From Candidatus Solibacter sp. (GTDB lineage Bacteria; Acidobacteriota; Terriglobia; Bryobacterales; Bryobacteraceae), in the NCBI GenBank assembly GCA_013822245.1, contig PNKE01000060.1, positions 29,862 through 93,861 on the forward strand: a DNA stretch of 64,000 bases, in the 5' to 3' direction. Both the position numbers and the translations under genes were made by a program. The notes under the pieces were generated by a model. That model did not search any database and had not been told where the DNA came from. It saw only the letters and a list, made by a program, of their open reading frames with translations. Shown here in pieces: positions 8,859 to 17,584 of this stretch (positions are counted from its first letter, which is position 1; each line of letters opens with the position of its first letter).

Positions 8859-9661
8859 TTGATTACAGATGTCTCCGTCAGCACGGGGTTGCCCAATTCG
8901 CGGGCGTAGTCGAGGTAGGTTTGCAGACCCTCGTAGTGCTCGGGCGTGAGGATAAACTCGACGTTGTGGCGGAAGTAGTCGGCCACCAGTCGGTGGGTGA
9001 AGCCGCGCTGGCCGGACTCCTCGGCGATGATGCGGTCCAGGTCGTTGAGTCCGAATTGACACGATGCGTGTAGCAGATCGACCAAGCCGGGCGTGATCGT
9101 GCCGGGCCGGGCGGCCCACAGCGCGAAGATCATCGGCAGGCCGGTGAGCGAGAACCATTCCTGGCCCAGATCCAGGCAATCGTGCTTAACTTGTTCAGGA
9201 TCAACAGATAGGGCGGCGTCGCCGATCAGCAGGGCGGCGTCGGCGGAGCGCAGCATTTCGTTCAGGTTGGGCGAGGCGGCAAAGACGCGCGGTTCGGCCC
9301 CGAACTTGCGGGAGAGAACGATACGGGCAAGTTGCACCGACGTGCGCGAGCCTGTGTCCGCGGCCAGGGTCCGGATCTGGCCGAAGGGAACTTTTGAAAA
9401 GAGGAGGATGCTACGGACCGGTCCTCTTGATGCGATGCCAATGCCCTGGACCGTCTCCATCCCGAGCCGGGCCGCTTCGATGACCGGGAGGATGCCGATG
9501 TCGGCAACGCCCTCCTGGACGCGTTCGGCGCAGATGGAGGGCAGGGCGAAGGTCAGGTCGAGCAGGCCTTTTTGGGGGCCGTTGAGTGCGCCCCAGACCA
9601 GCGGCGCCGTGTTCAGGTAGCTGACGGCGCAGACTCGAGGACGGCGATGAGCATTTGGCAT
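8855..9661 (-). CDS. mqnA: Chorismate dehydratase (menaquinone biosynthesis)
   Basis: A 268-residue soluble protein of the MqnA/MqnD family, which share a periplasmic-binding-protein fold. The N-terminal signature RVCAVSYLNTAPLVWG near residue 10 and DIGILPVIEAARLG are typical of MqnA, which dehydrates chorismate to 3-enolpyruvylbenzoate as the first step of the futalosine pathway. MqnD is a possible confusion, but the SYLNTAP motif and coupling to mqnC favour MqnA. I take ATG at 9661; an in-frame TTG at 9670 is the alternative. It is divergent from the NHL protein gene, with 108 bp between them. Confidence 0.9.
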   Translation of the reverse strand: MPNAHRRPRVCAVSYLNTAPLVWGALNGPQKGLLDLTFALPSICAERVQEGVADIGILPVIEAARLGMETVQGIGIASRGPVRSILLFSKVPFGQIRTLAADTGSRTSVQLARIVLSRKFGAEPRVFAASPNLNEMLRSADAALLIGDAALSVDPEQVKHDCLDLGQEWFSLTGLPMIFALWAARPGTITPGLVDLLHASCQFGLNDLDRIIAEESGQRGFTHRLVADYFRHNVEFILTPEHYEGLQTYLDYARELGNPVLTETSVIK

Positions 9662-9769
9662 GGCGGGCAAACACCAAGTTTAGCACTGCCGCCGGACGGC
9701 TCCGGTGGGACTTTCCGGGCTGGAATGGGAGCCCGGAGCATGATAAGGTTGTCTTTAGGAGGAGGGGTG
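9662..9769. promoter_or_regulatory. Divergent promoter region mqnA / NHL gene with strong ribosome site
   Basis: This 108-bp spacer must hold promoters for both directions. A near-perfect ribosome binding site, AGGAGGA at 9757-9763, sits six bases before the ATG at 9770 and decides that start. I cannot place -35/-10 boxes with confidence. Confidence 0.5.
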
Positions 9770-12700
9770 ATGGATTTGTATAACTGTAAGGGGAATAAGT
9801 ACTTAACATCTCTTTTGTGCTGTGCCGCGGTTTTCGCCGGCGTCTCGGCCGCACAGGTGTCGCCGAACCCGATCCCGGCGCGCGTGCTCGGCCAGTTGAA
9901 CCGTCCGGCGACCGACGCCGAGACCGTCAACCCCAGCGGCGTGACGCCGAACCTGCTCGAAGGCCGTGAACTGTTCGGCCCGGTGGCGGTGGTTCTGGAC
10001 ACTTCGATGAACCCGCCGGCGGTCTACGTCAGCGACACCAAGAACAATCGTGTCCTCGGATGGCGCAATGCGCAAGAGTTCCAGCACGGCGCCCAGGCCG
10101 ATATCGTGATCGGCCAGAAGGACTTCTTTTCGAGCGCTGCCCTCACGCCCTCGTCCACATATTACAGCGCCTTGATCCTGCCCGCGGCTATGACCATCGG
10201 CCCCGGCGGCAATCTTTTCGTCTACGACGCCGGCAACAACCGCATCCTGCGCTTCCCGCGGCCGTTCGACGAGCAAAACGCCGCCCAGAAAGCGGACCTG
10301 ATCATCGGCCAGGTGACGAGAATCTCTCGCAACCCCAACCAAAGCTCCAATCCCGGCGTCCCGCCCACGGCCACGACCCTGAAGAGCAGCCAGATCCAGG
10401 CCTCCGGGCAAACCACGTTTCTTTCGTCGCTGGCGTTCGATCCCGAGGGCAATCTCTGGGCGACCGACGCCGGCAACCACCGCGTGCTGCGCTTCGCCGC
10501 CAACGATGTAAACGGCGCGGGCAACATCCTCGACAACGGCGAGATCGAGCCGCAGATCGCCGCCAACCGGGTTCTTGGCCAGCTTGGCATGGGACTGAAT
10601 GTGGTCAATCAGGCGCGGATCAACTCTAACGATGTTTTAGACAGGGTTCGACTCAGAGGTCCGGCCGCTCTGGCCTTCGACACGGCAGGCAACCTCTATC
10701 TTGCCGACGACCTGGCGCGAGTGCTGTTCTACCGCGCTCCGCATGATTCCGACGGCAAGCCGGCATCGAGGATTCTTGGAATACGCTATACCGCGCTGCC
10801 GCCGGTAAATGACGTCACGTTCGGCTTTCGAGAGACCGCACTGCGATCGGGCATCTTCGGCGAGGGCGCGCGCGGCGTGTTCTGCATCGGCGACGTGCCG
10901 TTTGTGGTGGACACCCTGAACAGCCGCATCCTGCGGTTCGGCACGCCGGACACGTGGCCCGCCGAGACCACCGAGTTCTCGCCCAGGGCCAAAGGAGTGA
11001 TCGGCCAGGAGGATTTCAACCGGGGTCGGCCGAATCGCTATGACCATTGGGAGCCCTCGCCGGCGAGTTTTCGCAATCCGTCGTCTGCGGTATTTGCGAA
11101 CAACGAGATCTGGGTGGCCGATACCGACAACAACCGCGTCATCGCCTTCCCCAACTTCCTTGAGCAGGGCGACACGGTACCGGCTAAGAAGCTGCTGGGC
11201 CAGTTGGCTTTCGAATTCCGCGCGCCCAATCTTATCGAGGGCAAAGAGTTCAGTGCGTACAGTACCTCTGGATCACTGCCGCTGGGGCCGTCGGCAGTCG
11301 TGGATCGCGGTTCCGATCCGCCGCGGCTCTATGTGGCCGACACCGGCAACAACCGCATCCTCGGCTGGGCGGACGCGCGCAAGGTGCAGGCAGGCGACTT
11401 CGCCGATATCCAGATCGGCCAGGTGGATTTCACCCGCGCCTTGGTGAACTCCCCGACCAGTAACCCCGACATCCCCACCAAAACGGGCCTGTATCTGCCG
11501 TCGGTGGTGGCTGTCGACGCCGAGGGCAATCTGTGGGTGGCCGATACCGGTAACAGCCGCGTCCTCCGTTTCCCGAAACCGTTTGAAAACATGGGGGGTG
11601 AACGGTTGCCCGACCTGGTGATCGGAGCCGAAAGCTACACCGCTCCGCCCACCTACACGCCCAGCGCTTCCACGCTCGGTAACCCCACCGGCATCGCGTT
11701 CTCGCTCAGCGGGCAGCTTTACGTCAGCGATGGCCTGTTCAACCGCGTGCTACGTTTCGACCCGCCATTCAGCAGCGGCATGGCGGCAACGGTTGTCTTC
11801 GGCCAGCCCGATTTTCAAACGATATCTGGTGGGTCAAGTCCTGACAAGCTGAATGCGCCCATTGGCCTCGCAGTGGATGCTGATGACCGCTTGTACGTTG
11901 CAGATCTGAACAACAGGAGGATCGCCGCATTCGACAGGGCGAACCTGGAGACAGTCAGCGGCATTAACGCGGGCACACCCATCAGGCATGGCTCCGGACG
12001 GATGGTTCCGATGACGGTGGCCATCGACCCGAAGACAGGAGAAATATGGGTGGCTGACCACTATACGAATCCTACTAAACCAAATGATGATTTCGGATAT
12101 ATCCGTAAGTTCCCTGCGTATCAACTATGGGTGGCTTCAGGCTTGGGCACCTCAATCTATGATTTCAGACTGAAGAGGCCAGTCAATGTCGGCTTCGATG
12201 CGAGCGGAAATCTATTGGTGACCGAATCTATCAATAGGCTCACTGTTCACTACCCTCAGTTGTACACCTCCAACTGGGAGAGTGGTTTCTTCCGGCTAGC
12301 GCCAGGCCTTATCGCCAAAGTGCGAGTGCCAGGGGTCAAACTTGTCCCGGAGGCGCTCGAAGCGCCCGGGGGACCACTGCCTCAGGTGCTTGGCGGACTT
12401 CAGATCTTGGTCGAAGGGATTCCCGCCCGCATATATTCCCTCTCGGAGGATGCCGGAATGGGAGTTGCGAAGATCCAGATTCCTTCTTCGGCTCCGATCA
12501 GGGGGACTGGGGAGATAGTGGTCAGTCGGCCTGAGACGGGGGAGATCCTGGCGAACCAAGTACAACCCTTTGATAGGGCATCTCCGGCTTTCATGGTTCA
12601 AAATCCGCCAGGTGGCGGGCAAGTGATTGCCTTCAACTTTGACGGTTCCAAGAACTCCGCGACGAATCCTGCAAAGCTCGGAGAAGAGATCAAGTTTAAA

Positions 12701-13027
12701 TTGATCGGATACGGAGAGTTGCAGAACCCTCCCGAAGATGGGACCGCTGCGGAGTTGCCAGTACCCCTGGATGGGACTCTATACATCGGCGGTTCGCAGA
12801 CTTGCGGGCCAATCATCCTATGCGAGGCCACAATCGTCAGTTCCACCTTGGATCCTTCCGAACCTGGAGTCTGGCTTGTCAAAGCGAAGCCGAACCCCGT
12901 TGTGACCGGCACCTCAGCCAATAATTACTCGGTGCCGATAATCCTTTTCTACCGGGGTCTCACGAATACTGTTCCCCCAAATGCTTCCGTAGCGGCCTTT
13001 TCGACGACTGTTGCCATCAAGCCGTAG
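9770..13027 (+). CDS. Secreted NHL-repeat protein with Solibacter-type C-terminal domain
   Basis: A 1085-residue exported protein. The signal peptide is YLTSLLCCAAVFAGVSAAQ. Then come about nine NHL repeats, for example GNLFVYDAGNNRILRF, GNLWATDAGNHRVLRF, LYVADTGNNRILGW and GNLWVADTGNSRVLRF, which should form one or two beta-propellers. The last ~220 residues (GGGQVIAFNFDGSKNSATNP, then a YSVPIILFY segment) resemble the C-terminal domain repeated in many Solibacter secreted proteins; I give this from memory. Function unknown, probably surface or periplasmic binding. From about 11820 on, the DNA is clearly less GC-rich than the 5' two thirds, suggesting a different history for the C-terminal part. 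It is followed after 19 bp by the Cas6-like gene on the same strand. Confidence 0.85.
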   Translation: MDLYNCKGNKYLTSLLCCAAVFAGVSAAQVSPNPIPARVLGQLNRPATDAETVNPSGVTPNLLEGRELFGPVAVVLDTSMNPPAVYVSDTKNNRVLGWRNAQEFQHGAQADIVIGQKDFFSSAALTPSSTYYSALILPAAMTIGPGGNLFVYDAGNNRILRFPRPFDEQNAAQKADLIIGQVTRISRNPNQSSNPGVPPTATTLKSSQIQASGQTTFLSSLAFDPEGNLWATDAGNHRVLRFAANDVNGAGNILDNGEIEPQIAANRVLGQLGMGLNVVNQARINSNDVLDRVRLRGPAALAFDTAGNLYLADDLARVLFYRAPHDSDGKPASRILGIRYTALPPVNDVTFGFRETALRSGIFGEGARGVFCIGDVPFVVDTLNSRILRFGTPDTWPAETTEFSPRAKGVIGQEDFNRGRPNRYDHWEPSPASFRNPSSAVFANNEIWVADTDNNRVIAFPNFLEQGDTVPAKKLLGQLAFEFRAPNLIEGKEFSAYSTSGSLPLGPSAVVDRGSDPPRLYVADTGNNRILGWADARKVQAGDFADIQIGQVDFTRALVNSPTSNPDIPTKTGLYLPSVVAVDAEGNLWVADTGNSRVLRFPKPFENMGGERLPDLVIGAESYTAPPTYTPSASTLGNPTGIAFSLSGQLYVSDGLFNRVLRFDPPFSSGMAATVVFGQPDFQTISGGSSPDKLNAPIGLAVDADDRLYVADLNNRRIAAFDRANLETVSGINAGTPIRHGSGRMVPMTVAIDPKTGEIWVADHYTNPTKPNDDFGYIRKFPAYQLWVASGLGTSIYDFRLKRPVNVGFDASGNLLVTESINRLTVHYPQLYTSNWESGFFRLAPGLIAKVRVPGVKLVPEALEAPGGPLPQVLGGLQILVEGIPARIYSLSEDAGMGVAKIQIPSSAPIRGTGEIVVSRPETGEILANQVQPFDRASPAFMVQNPPGGGQVIAFNFDGSKNSATNPAKLGEEIKFKLIGYGELQNPPEDGTAAELPVPLDGTLYIGGSQTCGPIILCEATIVSSTLDPSEPGVWLVKAKPNPVVTGTSANNYSVPIILFYRGLTNTVPPNASVAAFSTTVAIKP

Positions 13028-13046
13028 CGTAGCCGAGAGAGCAACC

Positions 13047-13841
13047 ATGGCGGCGGGCCGGAGCTTCGAGGTTTTGGCCTGCCGCCTTACTTTTGTCCCT
13101 TCCGGGCCGGTGCGGTTTCCCGCCACGGCGGCGAACACGTTCCGAGGCGCGTTGGGCTATGTCCTGAACGAGCCGGTCTTCAGGCCGCGCCAGACCGCCG
13201 GGCCGAGCGGGTTGGCCGATCCGCCTCGCCCGTTTGTCTTGCAGGCTGATCCGCTCGACGGGCGGACGCTGGACGGCGGCTTCGAACTGGGTCTGAACCT
13301 GTTTGACGCCTCGCTTGAGCCGCAGTTCAAATCGGCATTCGAGAAGGTGGCCGCGTCCGGCATCACGGCGCAGAGGGTGCCTCTGCGGCTGGAGGGCTGG
13401 ACGGCGCGGCGTGCCGTGATAGCGCTGGATGACGCGCCGCGGGCGGCGAGCGTGCGGGTGCGGTTTGAGACGCCGGTCGAGTTGAAAGGATGGGACGGCG
13501 ACGGGTTGCCGCCGTTCGGGATTCTGGCGCGGCGGCTGCGTGACCGGCTGAGCGCGCTGCGGGCGCTCTATGGGCCTGGGCCGCTGGAGATCGATTTCCA
13601 GGGGTTCGGCGAGAGGGCGGACGGGGTGAGCGCGCTGGGCGGGCGGATGGAGAAGGTGAGAGGCGAGCGGCGAAGCGCCCGGACGGGGATGGTCCACCCG
13701 TTGGGCGGAGTGACGGGATCGGCGGAATATGAAGGGGAACTGGGCGAGTTTGTCCCCTATTTGAGGGCAGGGGCCTATGCGGGCGTGGGGCGGCGGACGG
13801 TCTGGGGCCGGGGGAGGCTGGGCGTGGAGCTGATCGGGTAG
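13047..13841 (+). CDS. Cas6-like protein, orphan
   Basis: A 264-residue protein. The C-terminus has the RAMP/Cas6 signature: GGVTGSAEYEGELGEFVPYL followed by the glycine-rich loop GVGRRTVWGRG at residues 246-256, which fits the GhGxxxxxGhG pattern of Cas6 well. The N-terminal half (FRGALGYVLNEPVF, near residue 35) also fits the ferredoxin-like fold of that family. Cas6 enzymes cut CRISPR precursor RNA. Here no repeat array and no other cas gene lies within the window, so the role is open. I cannot confirm a catalytic histidine; the visible protein is poor in His. Start ATG at 13047 begins MAAGRSFEVLACRL; an open frame extends back into the NHL gene. Confidence 0.7.
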   Translation: MAAGRSFEVLACRLTFVPSGPVRFPATAANTFRGALGYVLNEPVFRPRQTAGPSGLADPPRPFVLQADPLDGRTLDGGFELGLNLFDASLEPQFKSAFEKVAASGITAQRVPLRLEGWTARRAVIALDDAPRAASVRVRFETPVELKGWDGDGLPPFGILARRLRDRLSALRALYGPGPLEIDFQGFGERADGVSALGGRMEKVRGERRSARTGMVHPLGGVTGSAEYEGELGEFVPYLRAGAYAGVGRRTVWGRGRLGVELIG

Positions 13842-13910
13842 ATCACACTAAATCCGAATGAGAGAAGTCCGGCGTGTTCGCCACTTATTCGATGGAGGCA
13901 TGAGTACCGG

Positions 13911-14216
13911 ATGAATGGTGAGTTCGGTGGCTTCACGGTGAATGGCGGCTGGCTGGTGTTCCTGGCGCTGGTGGCGCTATGGGTTGCGCTGGCGATCGAG
14001 AGCCGGTCGAGGCGGTTGAGTTCGCTGCTGGAAGCGGCGCTGAAGGAGGCCGGGCGACCGCGGGTGGAGAGCGCCAGGGCTGGCGCCGATGCCGGCGTGG
14101 CGCGGCTGGGTCCGGAACTGGAGCAGTTGGCGGCGGCGGTGGACAGCGAAGGGCGGAGAGCGACGGCGCGGCCGCAAGACGGCGAGGCGGTGCATCCGGG
14201 GCACAGACCGGGCTGA
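13911..14216 (+). CDS. Small single-pass membrane protein, hypothetical
   Basis: A 101-residue reading frame with one clear membrane helix (GWLVFLALVALWVALAIESRS, about residues 13-33, quoted in part as WLVFLALVALWVALAIE) followed by a charged, helical stretch and a Pro/Arg-rich tail. It begins at ATG 13911 after a GGAGG-like stretch at 13893-13898. Hydrophobic pattern and position downstream of the Cas6-like gene, same strand, support it as a gene. No family recognised. The tail runs up to the convergent metalloprotease gene and may be less constrained. Confidence 0.5.
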   Translation: MNGEFGGFTVNGGWLVFLALVALWVALAIESRSRRLSSLLEAALKEAGRPRVESARAGADAGVARLGPELEQLAAAVDSEGRRATARPQDGEAVHPGHRPG

Positions 14217-14236
14217 GCCACGCGGCGGGCGAGAGC

Positions 14237-16531
14237 CTACTGCTTGATGGTGATCCGGGTTTCGGGTGCGCCGTCGATCTCGGCGTCGATGGTGGAGCCC
14301 GGCTCAGCGCCGTCCCACCAGAACCACATCAGGCCGTCGGGCAGGGTGACGAAGTCGTGGTTATAGCCATCGACAAAGCGCGCCGAGCCGCCGTTGACGG
14401 CGATGCGGATGCGGACGCCGGGGTAGGCGATGCTGTTCCTGTCGGTTACGCGCAGCACGATCGGGCCACCGGTGTAGTAGGGCTGGAGCGTGAGCGAAGC
14501 CAGCGATGGTTTGACGTCGATACGGGTGAACACGGCTTCAAACTGGCCGTTCCAGGCCTCGGCCACCAGATCCGAAACGCCCTCCGAGAGGCCTTTGACG
14601 TTGAACGTCAGCCGGGTCTCACCGGCGGGCAGCGTGACGGGCGACGGGGCTTCGATGTGGCCGTGGGTGGTGTGGAGGCCGATGACGAGGCCGTAGTTGA
14701 GCGGGCGGGCGATTTCGAGCGTGACCGGCGCCTGGTGTCCGGCGGCGACGCCGATGGCCGGCCAGGCGGAGAGTTTCAGCATGGGGCGAAGGGAGGTGTC
14801 GGCCCAGGCGCGTCCGCCGGAGACGCGGTTGAAATAGACTTCGAACTCGTTGCGGTAGGTTTCGATCTGGTCGACGGCGGCCGCGGGGGGCTCCTGGCCC
14901 TCGTGTGTGATGAGGATGAAGGCGAAGCGGAAGCGTGACTGGGCGACGGTGTGGTCGGGGATGCGGCGGCCTTCGGCGGCGATGATGTCGCCGGCGGTGA
15001 TGTCCAGGCGGTCGCCTTGCGAGAGAACTCCCACTTGCGGCAGCTTTGAAGCCGGAATGGGGGCTCCGGCGCCGGAACCGATCCTCGGCGCCGTGGCGTT
15101 CAGGACGGCGAAGGTGGGCGGCACTTCCCAGGGCGCGCGCAGGCCCATCAGGTATTGATCCAGCGGCGAGTAGCCTTCGACGGTCCCCGTGGTCAGGTAG
15201 CGGAACTCAGCCGCGGGGCCGCGGTCGTTGATGCGGTTGCCTTCGAGCAGGGAGGCCTCGCTGTTGAAATTGAAGCTCCAGTGAGCGCTTTGGGCGCCGA
15301 GCATGGGGCGGCCGCCATCGACATTGACGCTCGCCAGGGCGAGGAAGAGGTGGCCGGCTTCATGGCCGAGCAGCGTCATGGTGTTGTCGCCGGTGATGCG
15401 GCCGCGGAAGCCGACCGGCGCGTAGGGATCGAGCGGGTAGGTCGAGTTCGGGCCCATGTTGAGGACGGCCTGGAGACGGCGCGGGGAGCCGAAGCTGAGG
15501 CCGGCATCGACAAGTTCATCGCCGATGCCGTGGACCTTGGTGCGCACAGCCGTCATGTTGGCGAGCGCGCCTGGAGCGACGGCGACGCCGATGGCGTTGA
15601 ACATGACGAGGTAGTCGTAGGCGTCCTCGTGGGTTTCGTAGAAGCGCTGGGCCGCGCGGACGATATCGATCGAGCTGTCGGATCCGAACCGCTCGGCGGC
15701 GCCTGAAACGAAGAGCGTGCCGGCGGATTCAGACAGCCCGACCACATCAAGCGGGCTCTGGAGCCGGCCCGGCGAGTAGCCGACGACGGCCGAGGACAGC
15801 GTGATGCTTGAATACAGGAATTCGAATGAACCGGAGCCATGCAGCCGGAGCTGGAAACGCTGGCGGGGGCCGAAGCCGGAAGACGAGTATTGCGGGACGT
15901 CGAGCCAGGTGATGGTGACCTGGTTTTCACCCCGGAACACGCGGACAGATCCGCCGGCCGTGGGGTCGAGATCGGCGAACAGGGGGGCGATGCGGGGCGG
16001 GCCGCCGGCCAGACGTCCAAGGCTGCGGGCGGCGGTGGCGGCATCGGGTTCCCAGAACGTGATGGTGCCGTCGCTGTGGACCCAGATGGAATCGTGGGAG
16101 CCAGAGAACGGCATGGAGAAGCCGAGTTGGACGAGCTTTGCATCGTCGTCGCCGAGCGGCAGCGGCGTGCCGGCCTCGGCCTGCGCGGGGCTGTAGCGGT
16201 CCGGCGAATCCAGCAGCCGCAGTCCGCCGGGTTCGGCGCGAAACAGCAGGTTGCGGCCGTCGAGGTCGAAGGGATTGGGCGCGGCCAGGACGCCGCCGGA
16301 GGAGTCCATGACGGCGATGTTGCCTAAGTCGGCGGCGAAGGCGGGCCGCTCGGCGGCGGCGAAGGCGCGCAGGCCCCGGGTGCGTTCCAGGGCGCGGGTG
16401 GATTTGCGGTGAACATTGAGATGGTCCGGGAGGTTGGTGCGATGGGTCGAGCAGAGCGTGATGGCGTCGGCGGCGAAACTGGGCGGCGCGGCGGCGAGAA
16501 CGGAACAAAGGATGGCGAGCAGTCGTTTCAT
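14237..16531 (-). CDS. Secreted putative zinc metalloprotease with HEAGH motif
   Basis: A 764-residue exported protein with signal peptide MKRLLAILCSVLAAAPPSFA. After it comes a region like a NIDO (nidogen) module: DSIWVHSDGTITFWEP, GGPPRIAPLFADLDPTAGG and a strand-rich block. The central part carries LLGHEAGHLFLAL with HEAGH at 390-394, the zinc-binding HExxH of gluzincin/metzincin-type peptidases. A third zinc ligand could not be assigned. The C-terminal ~250 residues look like two Ig-like or adhesion domains (TLEIARPLNYGLVIG, then VTDRNSIAYPGVRIRIA). Probably secreted or surface-bound. Start is the ATG at 16531 that gives the signal peptide; upstream in-frame start at 16558 is less good. 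Confidence 0.72.
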   Translation of the reverse strand: MKRLLAILCSVLAAAPPSFAADAITLCSTHRTNLPDHLNVHRKSTRALERTRGLRAFAAAERPAFAADLGNIAVMDSSGGVLAAPNPFDLDGRNLLFRAEPGGLRLLDSPDRYSPAQAEAGTPLPLGDDDAKLVQLGFSMPFSGSHDSIWVHSDGTITFWEPDAATAARSLGRLAGGPPRIAPLFADLDPTAGGSVRVFRGENQVTITWLDVPQYSSSGFGPRQRFQLRLHGSGSFEFLYSSITLSSAVVGYSPGRLQSPLDVVGLSESAGTLFVSGAAERFGSDSSIDIVRAAQRFYETHEDAYDYLVMFNAIGVAVAPGALANMTAVRTKVHGIGDELVDAGLSFGSPRRLQAVLNMGPNSTYPLDPYAPVGFRGRITGDNTMTLLGHEAGHLFLALASVNVDGGRPMLGAQSAHWSFNFNSEASLLEGNRINDRGPAAEFRYLTTGTVEGYSPLDQYLMGLRAPWEVPPTFAVLNATAPRIGSGAGAPIPASKLPQVGVLSQGDRLDITAGDIIAAEGRRIPDHTVAQSRFRFAFILITHEGQEPPAAAVDQIETYRNEFEVYFNRVSGGRAWADTSLRPMLKLSAWPAIGVAAGHQAPVTLEIARPLNYGLVIGLHTTHGHIEAPSPVTLPAGETRLTFNVKGLSEGVSDLVAEAWNGQFEAVFTRIDVKPSLASLTLQPYYTGGPIVLRVTDRNSIAYPGVRIRIAVNGGSARFVDGYNHDFVTLPDGLMWFWWDGAEPGSTIDAEIDGAPETRITIKQ

Positions 16532-16596
16532 TTGAGGAAGGCGAATCACGCCTCTCACTCTAGGATACTGATGGATCGGGGGAGGTAACAGGTTTC

Positions 16597-17460
16597 ATGC
16601 CATTCTGCACCAATTGCGGAGGAACCCTTGGGGAGCAGGCGAAGTTTTGCCCGTCGTGCGGGGCTACGTCCGGCGGTTCGGCGCCGCGGGCAGCCACGGC
16701 GGTATACGCGGCGACACCGCTGGACTACACCATTCATGGCAGCAACCTGCAGGTGGCCAGAATCCGGTTGCAGCCGGGGCAGGAGGTCTATGCCGAAGCC
16801 GGCAAGATGGTCTACAAACACGCCACGGTGAGCTGGGAGACGCGCATGACGGGCGAGACGCTGGGCGAGAAGATCTGGGGCGCGGTGAAGCGCAAACTGG
16901 CCGGGGAATCCTTGTTCCTGACCTATTTCCGGACGGCGGCGGGCGGCGAGGTGGGTTTTTCGGGCGACTATCCGGGCCATCTGCGGAGCGTCGATTTGAG
17001 GGCGGGGCAGTCGATGATGGTGCAGCGCGACAGCTTCATCTGCGCGCAGTCGAGCGTTTCGCTGTCGATCGCGCTGGTGAAAAAGATCGGCGGCGGGCTG
17101 TATGGCGGGGAGGGTTTCATTCTGGAGAAGTTGACCGGACCGGGCACGGTGTTCATCCATGGCGGCGGCGATTTCGTGGAGTTCGACCTGGGGCCGGGCG
17201 AGGTGGTGCAGGTGGATACGGGGTGCGTGGTGGGCTTTGACGAATCAGTGGATTACGATGTCCAGCTCGCCGGCGGCATCAAGACGGCGCTGTTTGGCGG
17301 GGAAGGGCTGTTTCTGACCACGCTGCGCGGGCCGGGCCAGGTGCTGATCCAGTCGATGACGCTGGAGAAGCTGAGGCGGGAGCTGGCGCCGGGCCGGATG
17401 GGGGGCGACGAGCGGGGTCCGCTGGAGAGCCTGGGCGGGTTTTTCCGCAGCGAGGACTGA
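16597..17460 (+). CDS. AIM24-family protein with N-terminal zinc ribbon
   Basis: A 287-residue protein. The first 22 residues hold a zinc ribbon with Cys4, Cys7, Cys18 and Cys21 (FCTNCGG, FCPSCG). The rest is the AIM24/TIGR00266 beta-rich domain: IRLQPGQEVYAEAGKMVY, GEVGFSGDYPGHL, GGLYGGEGFILEKLTGPG and GGIKTALFGGEGLFLT with repeated GG-E-G-F/L blocks. The biochemical role of the bacterial family is not known. A purine-rich GGGGGAGG at about 16578-16585 precedes the ATG. It is divergent from the metalloprotease gene. Confidence 0.9.
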   Translation: MPFCTNCGGTLGEQAKFCPSCGATSGGSAPRAATAVYAATPLDYTIHGSNLQVARIRLQPGQEVYAEAGKMVYKHATVSWETRMTGETLGEKIWGAVKRKLAGESLFLTYFRTAAGGEVGFSGDYPGHLRSVDLRAGQSMMVQRDSFICAQSSVSLSIALVKKIGGGLYGGEGFILEKLTGPGTVFIHGGGDFVEFDLGPGEVVQVDTGCVVGFDESVDYDVQLAGGIKTALFGGEGLFLTTLRGPGQVLIQSMTLEKLRRELAPGRMGGDERGPLESLGGFFRSED

Positions 17461-17483
17461 ACGGGCGGGCGCGGAACTATATC

Positions 17484-17518
17484 GGTGTAACACCTGAGTG
17501 GCATCCCGACGAGATGCC
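17484..17518. promoter_or_regulatory. Paired inverted repeats in a leader region
   Basis: Between the AIM24 gene and the kinase-like gene are a perfect 5-bp-arm palindrome GGTGTAACACC (17484-17494) and a 6-bp hairpin GGCATC/GATGCC (17500-17518). They could be an operator or a weak terminator; no T-run follows, so an operator or leader structure is more likely. Function is inferred only from symmetry. Confidence 0.35.
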
Positions 17519-17584
17519 CTATTCAGCGCGAAGTTACCCTAAAGCGGCGGCGGAGCGCAGCCGATGTAGAACTTAGGCGCCCGA

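Noticed and set aside
13047..14216. A CRISPR-Cas locus around the Cas6-like gene
   Set aside because: No repeat-spacer array, cas1, cas2 or effector gene could be found in the window, so I report only an orphan.
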